NCBI GenBank assembly: GCA_022820505.1
Contig: JAJEFK010000016.1
Coordinates: 16,292 to 80,291, forward strand
Reading direction: 5' to 3'
DNA: 64,000 nt
Source: Acidimicrobiia bacterium
Lineage (GTDB): Bacteria; Actinomycetota; Acidimicrobiia; Acidimicrobiales; Poriferisodalaceae
The stretch's first letter is position 1; each line of letters begins with the position of its first letter. The notes under the pieces are model-generated. The model was not told the DNA's origin, did not search any database, and was given only the letters and a program-made list of their open reading frames with translations. The position numbers were made by a program, and so were the translations under genes. Positions 1-9,062 of the stretch are shown piece by piece.

Positions 1-1621
1 CGAAGCTGCGAGCGTCGATGAACAGAACCTCGCCGGTGCGGTCGCGCAGACCTCCCCCGCCTGAGCGGTCCTTCGCGATGAACCACAAGCACGCTGGGAT
101 CGCTGTGGAGAAGAACAACTGGCTGGGTAGTGCCACCATGCAGTCGACCAGACCGGCCTCGACAAGGTTCCTACGGATGTCGCCCTCTCCTGACTGCTGC
201 GACGACATCGAACCGTTCGCGAGCACGAAGCCTGCTACACCCCTCGGCGCGAGGTGGTGCACCATGTGCTGTACCCAGGCGAAGTTGGCGTTGCCGTTGG
301 GCGGTACCCCATAGCGCCAGCGCTGGTCGCCGGCCAGGCGGTCAGCACCCCAGTCGGAGACGTTGAACGGCGGGTTTGCCAGGATGAAGTCCGCCCGCAG
401 ATCCGGATGGCGGTCGTTATGGAACGAGTCGCCGTGCTCGATCTGGCCCCCGATGCCTCGGATCGCCAGATTCATACGAGCCAAGCGCCAGGTCGTGTAG
501 TTGGACTCCTGGCCATAGATGGAGATGTCGGTGCGTGCTCCGCGCTGCAACGCTCCGCCGTTCCCATTGCCGTCGGCGTGCGCCTCGATGAAGTCGACCG
601 ACTGCACAAACATGCCTGCCGAGCCACAACACGGGTCGTACACCCGGCCTTCATACGGCTCGATCATCTCGACGAGCAGCCTTACAACGCAACGGGGCGT
701 ATAGAACTCGCCGCCGCGCTTGCCCTCGGCATCGGCGAACATCGACAGGAAGTACTCGTACACCCTGCCGAGCACGTCGCGAGAACGAGCGGCCGAGTCG
801 CCCACGGTGATGTTGCCCAGCAGGTCGATCAGCCGTCCGAGCCGTTGCTGGTCAAGCGCGGGACGGGCGTAGTCCTTGGGCAGTACGCCCCGCAGCGCTG
901 GGTTCAGTGCCTCCAGCTCGTCCATAGCGTTGTCAACGATCGAGCCAATCGTCGGTTGCCGAGCCTGGGCGGTGAGTGTGTGCCACTGAGCCGGCGGCGG
1001 CACCCAGGCGACATTGCGCCAGCGGTACTCGTCAATGTCGTCGGGATCGGCGCCGTCGTCGATCTCATCTTCAAGCGACGCCCGAACCTCGGAGTACGCA
1101 TCCGATACGTACTTCAGGAAAATCAACCCAAGCACGACGTGCTTGTACTCCGCAGCGTCCATGCTCCCACGCAGCTTGTCGGCTGCTGCCCACAGCGTCC
1201 GCTCGATGTCAGCCAGGTCGCCGCTACCCTCTGTGCTGTCGAACTTGCCTTGTCGGGCGTCATCACCCACTTTGACGGCCGTCGGACTAGGCACATCGCC
1301 GGCCTTTGCAAGACCATCTGACTCATCGTCGGTTCCGTCCAACGCCGCTACTTGGTACGAATGTCGCAGGTTCTCCAGCAGGGTCCTACCGTGGGCCTCA
1401 TCGCCATCAGACCGCCACGCCACCAACCACAGGTCGGGATATTCGGCCTCTATCCGCTTCTCTCGCCACTGCGAGAGAGTCCACGTTCTCTTGGCCGCTC
1501 GCTGAAAGCGGTATGGCCCAACATCTGCGTCGTCAACGACGTTGCCGTCGTCGTCGACGAATGACACCTCGAATCCCTCGACCCTTGAGATGGTCTTGGC
1601 GACTTCGCCGCTTGCGGGCAT
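1..1621 (-). CDS. hsdM: Type I restriction-modification DNA methyltransferase subunit, 3'-truncated by window edge
   Basis: N6-adenine methyltransferase subunit of a type I restriction-modification complex. The reading frame is open from ATG at 1621 (an in-frame TGA lies immediately upstream, and a GGAG lies 7 bases before the ATG) to base 1, giving 540 codons without the C terminus. The typical HsdM helical N-terminal region begins near residue 130 ([20 protein letters not shown]). The region [18 protein letters not shown] is followed by the SAM-binding motif [11 protein letters not shown] and the catalytic motif IV NPPF near bases 365-376. About 130 residues precede the usual HsdM start; they include an unrecognised module ([16 protein letters not shown]). 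The specificity and restriction subunits would lie left of the window. Strong family call; the N-terminal extension is unexplained. Confidence 0.93.
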   Translation of the reverse strand, partial: MPASGEVAKTISRVEGFEVSFVDDDGNVVDDADVGPYRFQRAAKRTWTLSQWREKRIEAEYPDLWLVAWRSDGDEAHGRTLLENLRHSYQVAALDGTDDESDGLAKAGDVPSPTAVKVGDDARQGKFDSTEGSGDLADIERTLWAAADKLRGSMDAAEYKHVVLGLIFLKYVSDAYSEVRASLEDEIDDGADPDDIDEYRWRNVAWVPPPAQWHTLTAQARQPTIGSIVDNAMDELEALNPALRGVLPKDYARPALDQQRLGRLIDLLGNITVGDSAARSRDVLGRVYEYFLSMFADAEGKRGGEFYTPRCVVRLLVEMIEPYEGRVYDPCCGSAGMFVQSVDFIEAHADGNGNGGALQRGARTDISIYGQESNYTTWRLARMNLAIRGIGGQIEHGDSFHNDRHPDLRADFILANPPFNVSDWGADRLAGDQRWRYGVPPNGNANFAWVQHMVHHLAPRGVAGFVLANGSMSSQQSGEGDIRRNLVEAGLVDCMVALPSQLFFSTAIPACLWFIAKDRSGGGGLRDRTGEVLFIDARSF

Positions 1622-1756
1622 TCATCATCTCCGCACTGCCCGAGGTCCCGCGAACCGGGGCCCATCCGCTGTGGCTTGTTTCTACCTGACGCTGGCTCGA
1701 AGCGACGCGATCCGACTACCGGCGGCACATCAGGCTCGCCGATAGCGTGAGCGGCG

Positions 1757-2143
1757 ATGGCACTCGTCGGGCTGGCACGGCTCATGGCCGTGTCGCATCT
1801 GGCCTACATCGTGTTCCTGCTGGTCGGCGGATTTGCCGCGAAGCACCGACCGAAGCTGATGAAGTGGCACCTCGCCGCATTCGGCGCAGCCGGATTGGTG
1901 AACATCACCGGTTCCGACTGCCCGCTGACGACTTGGGAGAAGTGGTTTCTCCGTCGAGCAGGGCGGGAGCCGTATGAGACAGGTTTCGCCTCCCACTATC
2001 TCGTGGAGCCCTTCTATTCGAAAGGCATCACCGGCCGGGTGAATTCGGTGATCCTGCTCGCACTCGTGATCCCGGTCTTGGTGAGCTACTGGCGACTGGC
2101 CAGAAACGCCGCTAGCCCCAAGGGCGGGTCCGCTTCGTCGTAG
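1757..2143 (+). CDS. DUF2784 family small membrane protein
   Basis: Protein of 128 residues with hydrophobic segments near residues 5-25, 40-52 and 98-112, so probably an integral membrane protein of three or four helices. The central stretch CPLTTWEKWFLRRAG followed by the FASHYLVEPFY region matches the conserved core of DUF2784 as I remember it. Function is unknown for the family. It is divergent from hsdM with 135 bases between the start codons, and there is no sign that the two work together. Its last codons and stop lie in a 13-base tandem repeat (see that entry). Confidence 0.75.
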   Translation: MALVGLARLMAVSHLAYIVFLLVGGFAAKHRPKLMKWHLAAFGAAGLVNITGSDCPLTTWEKWFLRRAGREPYETGFASHYLVEPFYSKGITGRVNSVILLALVIPVLVSYWRLARNAASPKGGSASS

Positions 2144-2163
2144 CGCTTCGTCGTAGCGCTTCG
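2131..2163. repeat. 13-bp tandem repeat over a stop codon
   Basis: The 13-base unit CGCTTCGTCGTAG is present twice, followed by a partial third copy (CGCTTCG). The first copy contains the TAG stop of the DUF2784 gene at 2141-2143, so the repeat looks like a slippage duplication of the gene's last codons. It lies just upstream of the cobalamin riboswitch and has no recognised function. Confidence 0.85.
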
Positions 2164-2167
2164 CCTC

Positions 2168-2300
2168 TCGGTTCTGCGTCATAGACTCGCGGCCGGTTGT
2201 CGTGAGCGAAGCCGGTGAGATCCCGGCGCTGTCCCGCAACGGTGATGCCCCTTCGGGGGACGAGTCCGGTCGCCTCCCGGCCGCCATCACGCGAACCGAT
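2168..2300 (+). promoter_or_regulatory. Cobalamin (B12) riboswitch
   Basis: The conserved B12-box core is readable: GAAGCCGGTG at 2208-2217, then a CCCGGCGC stretch, then the TGTCCCGCAACGGTGATG segment at 2230-2247, a CCCC-TTC-GGGG hairpin, and the GAGTCCGG to CGCCTCCCGGCC end at 2262-2283. This matches the order and spacing of AdoCbl riboswitches. It lies 80-210 bases upstream of a B12-binding lipoprotein gene. In this class, cobalamin binding normally represses the downstream genes. The exact 5' and 3' limits are approximate. Confidence 0.88.
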
Positions 2301-2377
2301 TCCTCGAGGTAAGGAGCGGCTCGTGCGGTGGGTGCTCCCGCTGCTCGGCCCTGAACTCGAGCAGAAGGGAGAACACC

Positions 2378-3274
2378 ATGAACCGCACTGCGACAAGGCG
2401 AGCGGCCCTGCCACTGCGACTGCTGTGGGCACTGCTGACGCTTGCCATTGTGGCGTCGGCCTGCACGGGCAGCGACGCCGAGCCGGCAGAAGAACACGAG
2501 TTCGGCAGGATCGTGTCGATCTCACCGACCGGAACCGAGATCCTCTTCGCCATCGGTGCAGGCGAGCGTGTCGTGGCCGTCGACCAGTTCTCCTACTACC
2601 CGCCCGAGGCCCCCGTGACCGACCTCTACGGCTGGAACCCGAACCTCGAGGCGATCGCGTCGTACGAGCCCGACCTCGTGGTGCTGCAGACCAACGGCGA
2701 ACTCATCGCCGGACTCGAGGCACTGGGGATCACCGTGCTCGCCCACGACGCACCGGTCGTGTTCGACGACGTTTACGCCCAGATTGCCCAGTTCGGCGCC
2801 GTCACCGGCCAAGCCGACGAGGCAGCCCGGCTCGCCGCTGACATGCAGGCTGACATCGCCGACCTGATCGCCGCTGCGCCCGACGCCTCGGGGCTGACCT
2901 ACTACCACGAGCTTGACAACACGCTGTACAGCGTCACGAGCGGCACCTTCATCGGGCAGGTGTACGGACTGTTCGGGCTCGACAACGTCGCCGATCCCGC
3001 CGACGCCGAGGGCAATCACTTCGGTTATCCCCAGCTCAGCGACGAGTACCTGGTCGACGCCGATCCCGACCTGATCTTCCTGGCCGACACGCTGTGCTGT
3101 GGTCAGAACGCCGAGACCGTGGCAGCGCGCCCAGGATGGGATCAGCTCGCCGCGGTGCAGGCCGGCAGGGTCGTCGAGCTCAGCGACGACATCGTGTCCA
3201 GGTGGGGACCCCGCTTGGTGGACTTCATCGCTGCCATTTCCGACGCGCTGGTCGACGCCGGCGCTGCGAGCTGA
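2378..3274 (+). CDS. btuF: Cobalamin-type ABC transporter substrate-binding lipoprotein
   Basis: Secreted lipoprotein of 298 residues that captures corrinoids and delivers them to the adjacent permease. The N terminus is a lipoprotein signal peptide with arginines at residues 3-8, a hydrophobic core and lipobox IVASAC (Cys29). The mature protein has the two-lobed helical-backbone fold of the BtuF/FecB class: the first lobe opens with IVSISPTGTEILFAIGAG and the ligand-facing stretch EPDLVVLQ follows. A ribosome-binding AGAAGGGAG lies about 5 bases before the ATG. The upstream B12 riboswitch, rather than the protein alone, identifies the ligand as a corrinoid instead of a siderophore. First gene of a four-gene operon. 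Confidence 0.88.
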   Translation: MNRTATRRAALPLRLLWALLTLAIVASACTGSDAEPAEEHEFGRIVSISPTGTEILFAIGAGERVVAVDQFSYYPPEAPVTDLYGWNPNLEAIASYEPDLVVLQTNGELIAGLEALGITVLAHDAPVVFDDVYAQIAQFGAVTGQADEAARLAADMQADIADLIAAAPDASGLTYYHELDNTLYSVTSGTFIGQVYGLFGLDNVADPADAEGNHFGYPQLSDEYLVDADPDLIFLADTLCCGQNAETVAARPGWDQLAAVQAGRVVELSDDIVSRWGPRLVDFIAAISDALVDAGAAS

Positions 3275-3286
3275 TCGAACGCTGCC

Positions 3287-4372
3287 GTGACCGACGCTCG
3301 CACGACCGGCTCCAGCACGTGGGCCGGCGCCGACACGGCGCTGCAGGCCGCGGATCTGAGGCTGCGGCAGCTCGGCATTGGCGCTGCTGCGGTCGTCGTC
3401 GCCGCCGTCGCGGGGCTGACCATCGGACCGGTCGGCATCAGCGCACATCGGGTGGCGCTCGAGCTCGCGGACGCGTTGCCCGGCTTGGCATTCGACTCGG
3501 GGCTCATCGATGCACACGCCGCGATCGTGCGGGAGATCCGCTTGCCTCGCGTCGTGCTCGGGCTGCTCGTGGGAGCGACGCTGTCCATGAGCGGCGCCAC
3601 CTACCAGGCCGCCTTCCGCAACCCGCTCGCGGACCCGTACCTGCTGGGCATCGCTGCGGGGGCGGGCCTCGGCGCCACTCTCGCCATCACCGCCAACCTG
3701 GGCGACGGCGCAGGCGCATTCGACCCGGTGCCTCTGGCTGCCTTCGCTGGAGGACTCGTGGCAGTGACGGTGTCCTACGTCGCGGGCCATCTCGGCGGGC
3801 GCTCGACGGCGTCGCTGATCCTCGCCGGCATCGCCGTCGCCAGCTTCCTGACGGCATGCCAGACCTACGTGCTGCAGGCCAACAGCGATGCGTTTCGCAG
3901 GATCATCGCCTGGATCCTCGGTCGGATAGCGACATCGGGCTGGTCAGAGCCTGCGCTGATGCTCCCCTACTTCGTGGTCACCGCAGCCATCGTGATGCGC
4001 TACCGCCGGGCGCTGGACGTGCTGGCGGTGGGCGACGAAGAAGCCGCGGCCCTCGGGGTGAACCCGCGGCGAGTGCGCTTGGTGGTGGTACTGGCGGCAT
4101 CGCTCGCTGCGGCCGCGGCGGTCTCGGTCAGCGGGCTCATCGGCTTCGTCGGCATCATCGTGCCGCACACGGTGCGACTTGCATTCGGGGCCAGCAACCG
4201 GGTGGTGCTGCCGCTGTCGGTGCTGTTCGGGGGGGCATTCATGGTGCTCGCCGACTTGGTGGCCCGCACGGTGCTGTCGCCGGCCGAGCTGCCGATCGGC
4301 GTCGTCACCGCGTTCCTGGGAGCACCGTTCTTCGTGCTCGTGCTGCGGACCTCGCGCCGGGAGGTCTGGTGA
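3287..4372 (+). CDS. btuC: Cobalamin-type ABC transporter permease (FecCD family)
   Basis: Integral membrane protein of 361 residues, the usual length for BtuC/FecCD permeases, with about ten hydrophobic segments. Family signatures are visible: RLPRVVLGLLVGATLSMSGA near residues 85-105, the FRNPLADPYLLGIAAGAGLG stretch that follows, and GLIGFVGIIVPHTVRLAFG near residue 283, the conserved region that contacts the ATPase. It starts with GTG 12 bases after btuF and its stop overlaps the next ATG (TGATG), so translation is coupled. The N-terminal 30 residues are non-conserved, so a later start is possible. Confidence 0.88.
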   Translation: MTDARTTGSSTWAGADTALQAADLRLRQLGIGAAAVVVAAVAGLTIGPVGISAHRVALELADALPGLAFDSGLIDAHAAIVREIRLPRVVLGLLVGATLSMSGATYQAAFRNPLADPYLLGIAAGAGLGATLAITANLGDGAGAFDPVPLAAFAGGLVAVTVSYVAGHLGGRSTASLILAGIAVASFLTACQTYVLQANSDAFRRIIAWILGRIATSGWSEPALMLPYFVVTAAIVMRYRRALDVLAVGDEEAAALGVNPRRVRLVVVLAASLAAAAAVSVSGLIGFVGIIVPHTVRLAFGASNRVVLPLSVLFGGAFMVLADLVARTVLSPAELPIGVVTAFLGAPFFVLVLRTSRREVW

Positions 4373-5193
4373 TGGCGGTGCGAATCCAGTCCGTCGCAGT
4401 GCAGCTCGACAGCACCCAGGTGCTGCGCAGCGTCGACCTGAATGTCGCGGCGGGTGAATGGGTTAACGTCATCGGGCCCAACGGCGCCGGCAAGACCACC
4501 CTGCTGCGGGCCGTGCTCGGGCTTGTGCCGTTCCGGGGAAGCATCGACATCAACGGCCTGCGCGACCGTCGGCGTTCAGCACGAGCCCGTCACGTGGCCT
4601 ACGTGCCGCAGACGCCGGTGATTCCCCCGGGGATGCTCGTGGCCGACTACGTGCTGCTGGGGCGCACTCCTCACCGCGGTGTCTTCGCGGCCGAGACCGC
4701 TGGCGATCGCAGGATCGCCGCAGAAGTGCTGGAACGGCTGGATCTCGGAGGCTTCAGCGAGCGCACCGTGCAGTCGCTCTCTGGCGGCGAGCGCCAGCGC
4801 ACCGTGCTGGCCCGGGCGCTCGCGCAGCAGACCGAAGTGGTGCTGCTCGACGAGCCCACCACGGCGCTCGACCTCGGGCACCAACAAGACGTGCTCGAAC
4901 TCGTGGAGACGTTGCGGCGCGAGCGCGGCCTGACCGTCATCGCGACGCTGCACGACCTGACGCTCGCGGCCCGTTACGGCGACCGCGTAGCGGTGCTCTC
5001 CGGCGGCCGGATCGCGCAGTGCGGTCGGCCTGCTGAAGTGCTTACGGTGGAGACCATCGCTCAGCATTTCGGGGCACACGTCCGCGTGATCGACGATCCG
5101 GAAGGGCCGGTCATCGTCCCCGCCTCCGCGCCCGTTCCCGAATTCGAGGCAGCGGAGTTGGCAGTGCTCGCCACCAGCAAGGAGTCCCGATGA
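4372..5193 (+). CDS. btuD: Cobalamin-type ABC transporter ATP-binding protein
   Basis: ATPase of 273 residues that powers corrinoid import. Walker A is GPNGAGKTT near residues 36-44, the Q-loop is YVPQTP, the signature is LSGGERQR, Walker B is VVLLDEPTTALDLG and the switch histidine is in TLHDLTLAARYG. The start chosen is the ATG at 4372, overlapping the permease stop by one base; the frame is open far upstream, but that part is antisense-like sequence inside the permease gene. The stop overlaps the adenosyltransferase start by 4 bases. Confidence 0.9.
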   Translation: MAVRIQSVAVQLDSTQVLRSVDLNVAAGEWVNVIGPNGAGKTTLLRAVLGLVPFRGSIDINGLRDRRRSARARHVAYVPQTPVIPPGMLVADYVLLGRTPHRGVFAAETAGDRRIAAEVLERLDLGGFSERTVQSLSGGERQRTVLARALAQQTEVVLLDEPTTALDLGHQQDVLELVETLRRERGLTVIATLHDLTLAARYGDRVAVLSGGRIAQCGRPAEVLTVETIAQHFGAHVRVIDDPEGPVIVPASAPVPEFEAAELAVLATSKESR

Positions 5194-5774
5194 ACGACAT
5201 ACCGTCAGACACCGAATCGCCGCCGACCGAGGATCCGCGACCTGGTGGCTTGCGGACCGCCCGCAGCCTCGTCGTGGTGAACACCGGCGACGGCAAGGGC
5301 AAGTCGTCGGCGGCATTCGGCACCGCCATGAGGGCGCGCGCCCGAGGCTGGCCGGTCGCAGTCGTGCAGTTCCTGAAGTCCGAAGACTGGGTGACCGGCG
5401 AGCAGATGATGGCCGAACCGCTCGGCATCGACTTCTGGTCGCTGGGAGAAGGCTTCACCTGGGACAGCGAGGACTTGACGCGTGACGAAGCCGAGGCCCG
5501 CGAGGCCTGGCGGCACGGCAAGGAGCTGGTGTCGGCGGGTGAGCACCGGCTGGTGGTGTTCGACGAGATCACCTACCCGCTCAACTGGGGCTGGATCGAC
5601 GCCGCAGACGTAGAGGCCACCTTCAGGAATCGGCCTGAGCATGTCTCCTTGGTGCTGACCGGGCGTGACGCGCCGGAGTGGATGACGGACTTCGCCGACA
5701 CCGTGACCGAGATGCGCAAGGCCAAGCACGCATACGACTCGGGGATCGCGGCCAAGAAGGGCATCGACTACTGA
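5190..5774 (+). CDS. cobO: Corrinoid adenosyltransferase (CobO/BtuR family)
   Basis: Cytosolic enzyme of 194 residues that transfers the adenosyl group of ATP to cob(I)alamin or cob(I)yrinic acid diamide to make coenzyme B12. The P-loop NTGDGKGKSSAAFG begins near residue 31. The family stretches VVQFLKSEDWVTGE, VVFDEITYPLNWGW and VSLVLTGRDAPEW follow, and the protein ends with the usual MRKAKHAYDSGIAAKKGIDY tail. It overlaps the ATPase gene by 4 bases and is under the same riboswitch, so imported corrinoid can be adenosylated at once. CobO or a salvage-only BtuR role cannot be separated by sequence. Confidence 0.93.
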   Translation: MNDIPSDTESPPTEDPRPGGLRTARSLVVVNTGDGKGKSSAAFGTAMRARARGWPVAVVQFLKSEDWVTGEQMMAEPLGIDFWSLGEGFTWDSEDLTRDEAEAREAWRHGKELVSAGEHRLVVFDEITYPLNWGWIDAADVEATFRNRPEHVSLVLTGRDAPEWMTDFADTVTEMRKAKHAYDSGIAAKKGIDY

Positions 5775-5840
5775 GCATCACTCGTTACGCAGGCGGGTGC
5801 CGCTCATAACCTCTCTCGCGATGCCGGTACGAAGCGGACG

Positions 5841-6998
5841 ATGAGCGGCTTGAAGGTCTCCGAGCGGGCGGACATTGCGCCGTTCTTTGTGATGGAGATG
5901 ATGCGGGCTGCCGCCGACCGGGAAGCTGCCGGCGGCGATGTGGTGCACATGGAGGTCGGCCAGCCATCCACTCCCGCGCCGGCCGGGGCGCGCGCTGCTG
6001 CCAAGGCGGCCATCGACAACGACGTGCTGGGTTACACGTCGGCCGTGGGTATCGAACCGTTGCGCACGAGGCTGGTCCAGCACTACGCCGACTGGTACGG
6101 CCACGACACCGACCCGGGCCGCATCGTCGTTACCCAAGGTGCCAGCGGGGCGTTCACGCTCGCGTTCCTGGCGTGCTTCGAGGCCGGCGACCGGGTGGCG
6201 GTGACTGCGCCCGGATATCCCTGCTACCGCAACACGCTCGAAGCGCTGGATATCGAGGTCGTCGAGATTGCCGTCACACCCGAGTCCGGCTTCCGGCTGA
6301 GCGCAGACATGGTGACGAACGCCGGCGCACTCGACGGGCTGGTCGTCGCCAGTCCCGCCAACCCCACCGGCACCATGCTCATGGCAGACGAACTGGGCCG
6401 GCTAGCTCGCTGGTGCCATGACGCCGGTGTGCGGCTGATCTCCGATGAGATCTACCACGGCATCGCCTACGGAACCGAAGCCGCCACCGCTGCGGCGCAC
6501 AGCCCGAGCGCGGTCGTGGTGAACAGCTTCTCCAAGTACTTCTCGATGACCGGTTGGCGGTTGGGCTGGCTGGTGCTGCCGCCCGATCTGGTCTCACCCG
6601 TCGAGCGCCTCGCCCAGAACGCCACCATCGCCGCTGCCACGGTGAGCCAGCACGCCGCACTCGGCGCCTTCGACAGCATCGACGAGCTGGAATCCAACGT
6701 CGCCCGCTACCGGGCGAACCGCCAGATCCTGCTCGACGGCCTGCCCGCAGCAGGCATCGATCGCATCGCCCCACCTGACGGGGCGTTCTACATCTATGCC
6801 AACGTCGATCACCTCACCGACGACAGCGCTGAGCTGGCCGCGACCTGGCTCGCGGAACTCGGCATCGCCACCACGCCCGGCATCGACTTCGACCCTGCAG
6901 AGGGACATCGCTACATCCGGTTCTCGTTCGCAGGCAGCAACGACGACATGATCCAGACCGTCGAACGCCTCACCGCGTGGGCCAAGCGCCCGCATTGA
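5841..6998 (+). CDS. PLP-dependent class I/II aminotransferase
   Basis: Fold-type I aminotransferase of 385 residues, the normal length for aspartate-aminotransferase-like enzymes. The PLP-binding lysine is in SFSKYFSMTGWRLGW. The substrate/cofactor stretches VEVGQPSTPAPAGARAA, SPANPTGTM (Asn ligand) and ISDEIYHGIAY (Asp to the pyridine nitrogen) are all present, and the distal arginine is in YIRFSFAGS. The amino donor cannot be assigned. The ATG follows the adenosyltransferase by 66 bases; the context is lipid/amino-acid catabolism rather than B12. It overlaps the long version of the following gene, which supports a later start for that gene. Confidence 0.85.
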   Translation: MSGLKVSERADIAPFFVMEMMRAAADREAAGGDVVHMEVGQPSTPAPAGARAAAKAAIDNDVLGYTSAVGIEPLRTRLVQHYADWYGHDTDPGRIVVTQGASGAFTLAFLACFEAGDRVAVTAPGYPCYRNTLEALDIEVVEIAVTPESGFRLSADMVTNAGALDGLVVASPANPTGTMLMADELGRLARWCHDAGVRLISDEIYHGIAYGTEAATAAAHSPSAVVVNSFSKYFSMTGWRLGWLVLPPDLVSPVERLAQNATIAAATVSQHAALGAFDSIDELESNVARYRANRQILLDGLPAAGIDRIAPPDGAFYIYANVDHLTDDSAELAATWLAELGIATTPGIDFDPAEGHRYIRFSFAGSNDDMIQTVERLTAWAKRPH

Positions 6999-7042
6999 GC
7001 CTCTCGGGCGCAACCCAAGTCCCACCACTAGCGTCGCTGCTC

Positions 7043-7837
7043 ATGGAATCGGCAGAACTGGAAACGCTCATCATCGACGCGGCCGACAACGGCGTGGTCA
7101 CGATCACGATGAACCGGCCCAAGCGACTCAACGCCGCGAGCCCCCAGATGTTCACCGAGCTGCGCGAGACGTGGAACGAGATCGGCGGCGATCCCGCGGT
7201 GCGCTGCGTGGTGATGACCGGCGCCGGCGACGCCTTCTGCAGTGGCGCCGACCTGGCCGCCGATGACGGCGACGGCCCGCGCAGGCATGCGCTGCAGGGG
7301 CTGAACGTGATCCACCCGACCGTGTCGGCGCTGTACTCGATCATGGTGCCGGTCATCGCCAAGGTGAACGGGGTGGCAGCCGGCGCCGGCATGAACCTCG
7401 CCCTCGCCTGCGACCTGATCGTGGCCTCCGACCAGGCTCGCTTCAGCGAGATCTTCGCCCGTCGCGGCCTGTCAGTCGACTTCGGCGGCACCTGGATCCT
7501 GCCCCGGCTCATCGGCCTGCACCGCGCCAAGGAGCTGGCGTTCTTCGCGGACGTCATCGATGCCAAGCAGGCCGAAGACTTCGGCATCGTCAACAAGGTG
7601 GTGCCCCACGGCGAGCTCGACGCATTTGTGGACGACTGGGCCGACCGCCTCGCTGCCGGGCCGCCCATCGCCGTCGCCATGACCAAGCGCCTGCTCACCC
7701 TCAACGCCTCGGCCGACTTCGCCACCGCACTGGAGGGCGAGGGCATGGCTCAGTCGCTCAACTTCACTACCGAGGACACCAAGGAAGCCGTCCAGGCATT
7801 CCTCGAGAAGCGTCCGCCCACCTTCACCGGCCGGTAA
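7043..7837 (+). CDS. Enoyl-CoA hydratase/isomerase family protein
   Basis: Crotonase-fold protein of 264 residues. It shows the expected features: MNRPKRLNAASPQM near residue 22, the oxyanion-hole segments FCSGADLAAD and NGVAAGAGMNLALACDL, and the catalytic-region RRGLSVDFGGTWILPRLIG. Glu/Asp positions differ among crotonases, so hydratase, isomerase or hydrolase chemistry is open; the FGGTWILPR pattern resembles hydratases of the PaaG type. ATG 7043 was chosen because upstream codons in the frame overlap the aminotransferase end. It faces the acyl-CoA dehydrogenase gene tail to tail with 22 bases between. Confidence 0.88.
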   Translation: MESAELETLIIDAADNGVVTITMNRPKRLNAASPQMFTELRETWNEIGGDPAVRCVVMTGAGDAFCSGADLAADDGDGPRRHALQGLNVIHPTVSALYSIMVPVIAKVNGVAAGAGMNLALACDLIVASDQARFSEIFARRGLSVDFGGTWILPRLIGLHRAKELAFFADVIDAKQAEDFGIVNKVVPHGELDAFVDDWADRLAAGPPIAVAMTKRLLTLNASADFATALEGEGMAQSLNFTTEDTKEAVQAFLEKRPPTFTGR

Positions 7838-7859
7838 CTGCCGGCGGCGCAGCGGTGCG

Positions 7860-9062
7860 TCAGGCGACTGCGGCTCGGGACTCTGCCCAGGTCTTGCCGG
7901 ATTCCACGTCGACGTCGTGGGGCAGGCCCAGCACCCGCTCGGCGATGATGTTGCGCTGCACCTCCGAGGTGCCGCCGCCGATGGTGAGTGCAGGGCTGAA
8001 CAGGTAGCCGCCGTGCCAGCCGTTCCAGCCCTCCACCACGGCTTGGGTCTTGGGGAACTCCGGCGATGTGCCCAGCGGCCCCGTGTTCGCCAGCAGTCCA
8101 TGGGCGCCTGCCAGATCCTTGGCCAGCGTCATGACGTGCTGGCCGTGATCGTCGGCCAGCGCCTTGCGCACACTGGCCTCGGGGCCGGGCTGGCGGCCGT
8201 GCAGGCGGGCGCTCAGTGTTCGCAGCCGGATGAGCCGCAGCACCTCGCCCTCGATGTGCAGGCGTGCGGCCCGGTCGCGCATCACCGGATCTGACACGCC
8301 CCCGGCAGACCGCACCACGTCGAGCAGGTCGGCAGCGCTCGGTCCGCTGCCCCACAGCGCCCCTTCGCCCGACAGCGACACCCGCTCGTTGCCCAGCGTG
8401 ATCTTGGCCAGTCGCCAACCGTCGTTCTCGTCGCCGATGCGGTTCTCCACCGGCAGCTCCATGTCGGTGAAGAACGTCTGGTTGAACGAGTAGGCCGTGG
8501 TCATGTCGATGATCGGGCGCAACTCGAGGCCGGGTGTGTCCATCGGGCAGATGAAGTAGGACACGCCGCGGTGCTTGGGCACATCGGGATCGGTGCGGGC
8601 GATGAGAATGCCGAACTTGCTTCGATGCGCTCCTGAGGACCAGATCTTCGAGCCGTTCACGATGTACCGCTCGCCGTCGCGCACCGCCCGGGTAGCCAGG
8701 TTGGCCAAGTCCGAGCCGCTGTCGGGCTCGGAGAACAGCTGGCACCACACCTCCTCGCCGGTGAGGATCGGCCACAAGTAGCGCTCTTTCTGGGCGTCAG
8801 TGCCGCCGGCGATGATCGTCGGGCCCGCCCAGCCCAAGCCGATGCCGCCAGCCAGCCGCTTCACGCCGGCCGCGGCCAACTCCTCGTCGATCAACAGCTG
8901 GCTGATGGGGTCGGCGTCGAGGCCGTATGGCTTCGGCCAGTGCGGTGCCACGTATCCGGCGTGTGCCAGCGCCTCCTGGCTCGGATTGCCGTCGTGGTCG
9001 TCGAGCCAGTCGCGCACGGCGACGCGGCGAGGATCGTCATGGTCCGGCCAGTCGAAATCCAT
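7860..9062 (-). CDS. Acyl-CoA dehydrogenase
   Basis: FAD enzyme of 400 residues of the acyl-CoA dehydrogenase family. The FAD/substrate signature is visible as WCQLFSEPDSGSDLANLATR, followed by the beta-domain GSKIWSSGAHRSKFGILIARTD, and the C-terminal helical domain ends with GGTSEVQRNIIAERVLGLP. These are typical of FadE-type enzymes, including those acting on sterol side chains, but substrate cannot be inferred. It begins with ATG at 9062 and is convergent with the enoyl-CoA hydratase gene, so beta-oxidation-like chemistry is likely. Confidence 0.9.
   Translation of the reverse strand: MDFDWPDHDDPRRVAVRDWLDDHDGNPSQEALAHAGYVAPHWPKPYGLDADPISQLLIDEELAAAGVKRLAGGIGLGWAGPTIIAGGTDAQKERYLWPILTGEEVWCQLFSEPDSGSDLANLATRAVRDGERYIVNGSKIWSSGAHRSKFGILIARTDPDVPKHRGVSYFICPMDTPGLELRPIIDMTTAYSFNQTFFTDMELPVENRIGDENDGWRLAKITLGNERVSLSGEGALWGSGPSAADLLDVVRSAGGVSDPVMRDRAARLHIEGEVLRLIRLRTLSARLHGRQPGPEASVRKALADDHGQHVMTLAKDLAGAHGLLANTGPLGTSPEFPKTQAVVEGWNGWHGGYLFSPALTIGGGTSEVQRNIIAERVLGLPHDVDVESGKTWAESRAAVA

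Noticed and set aside
254..1321. A plus-strand open frame of 355 codons over the methyltransferase region
   Set aside because: It is antisense to hsdM; the minus-strand protein has clear SAM and NPPF motifs, while the plus-strand translation has none.
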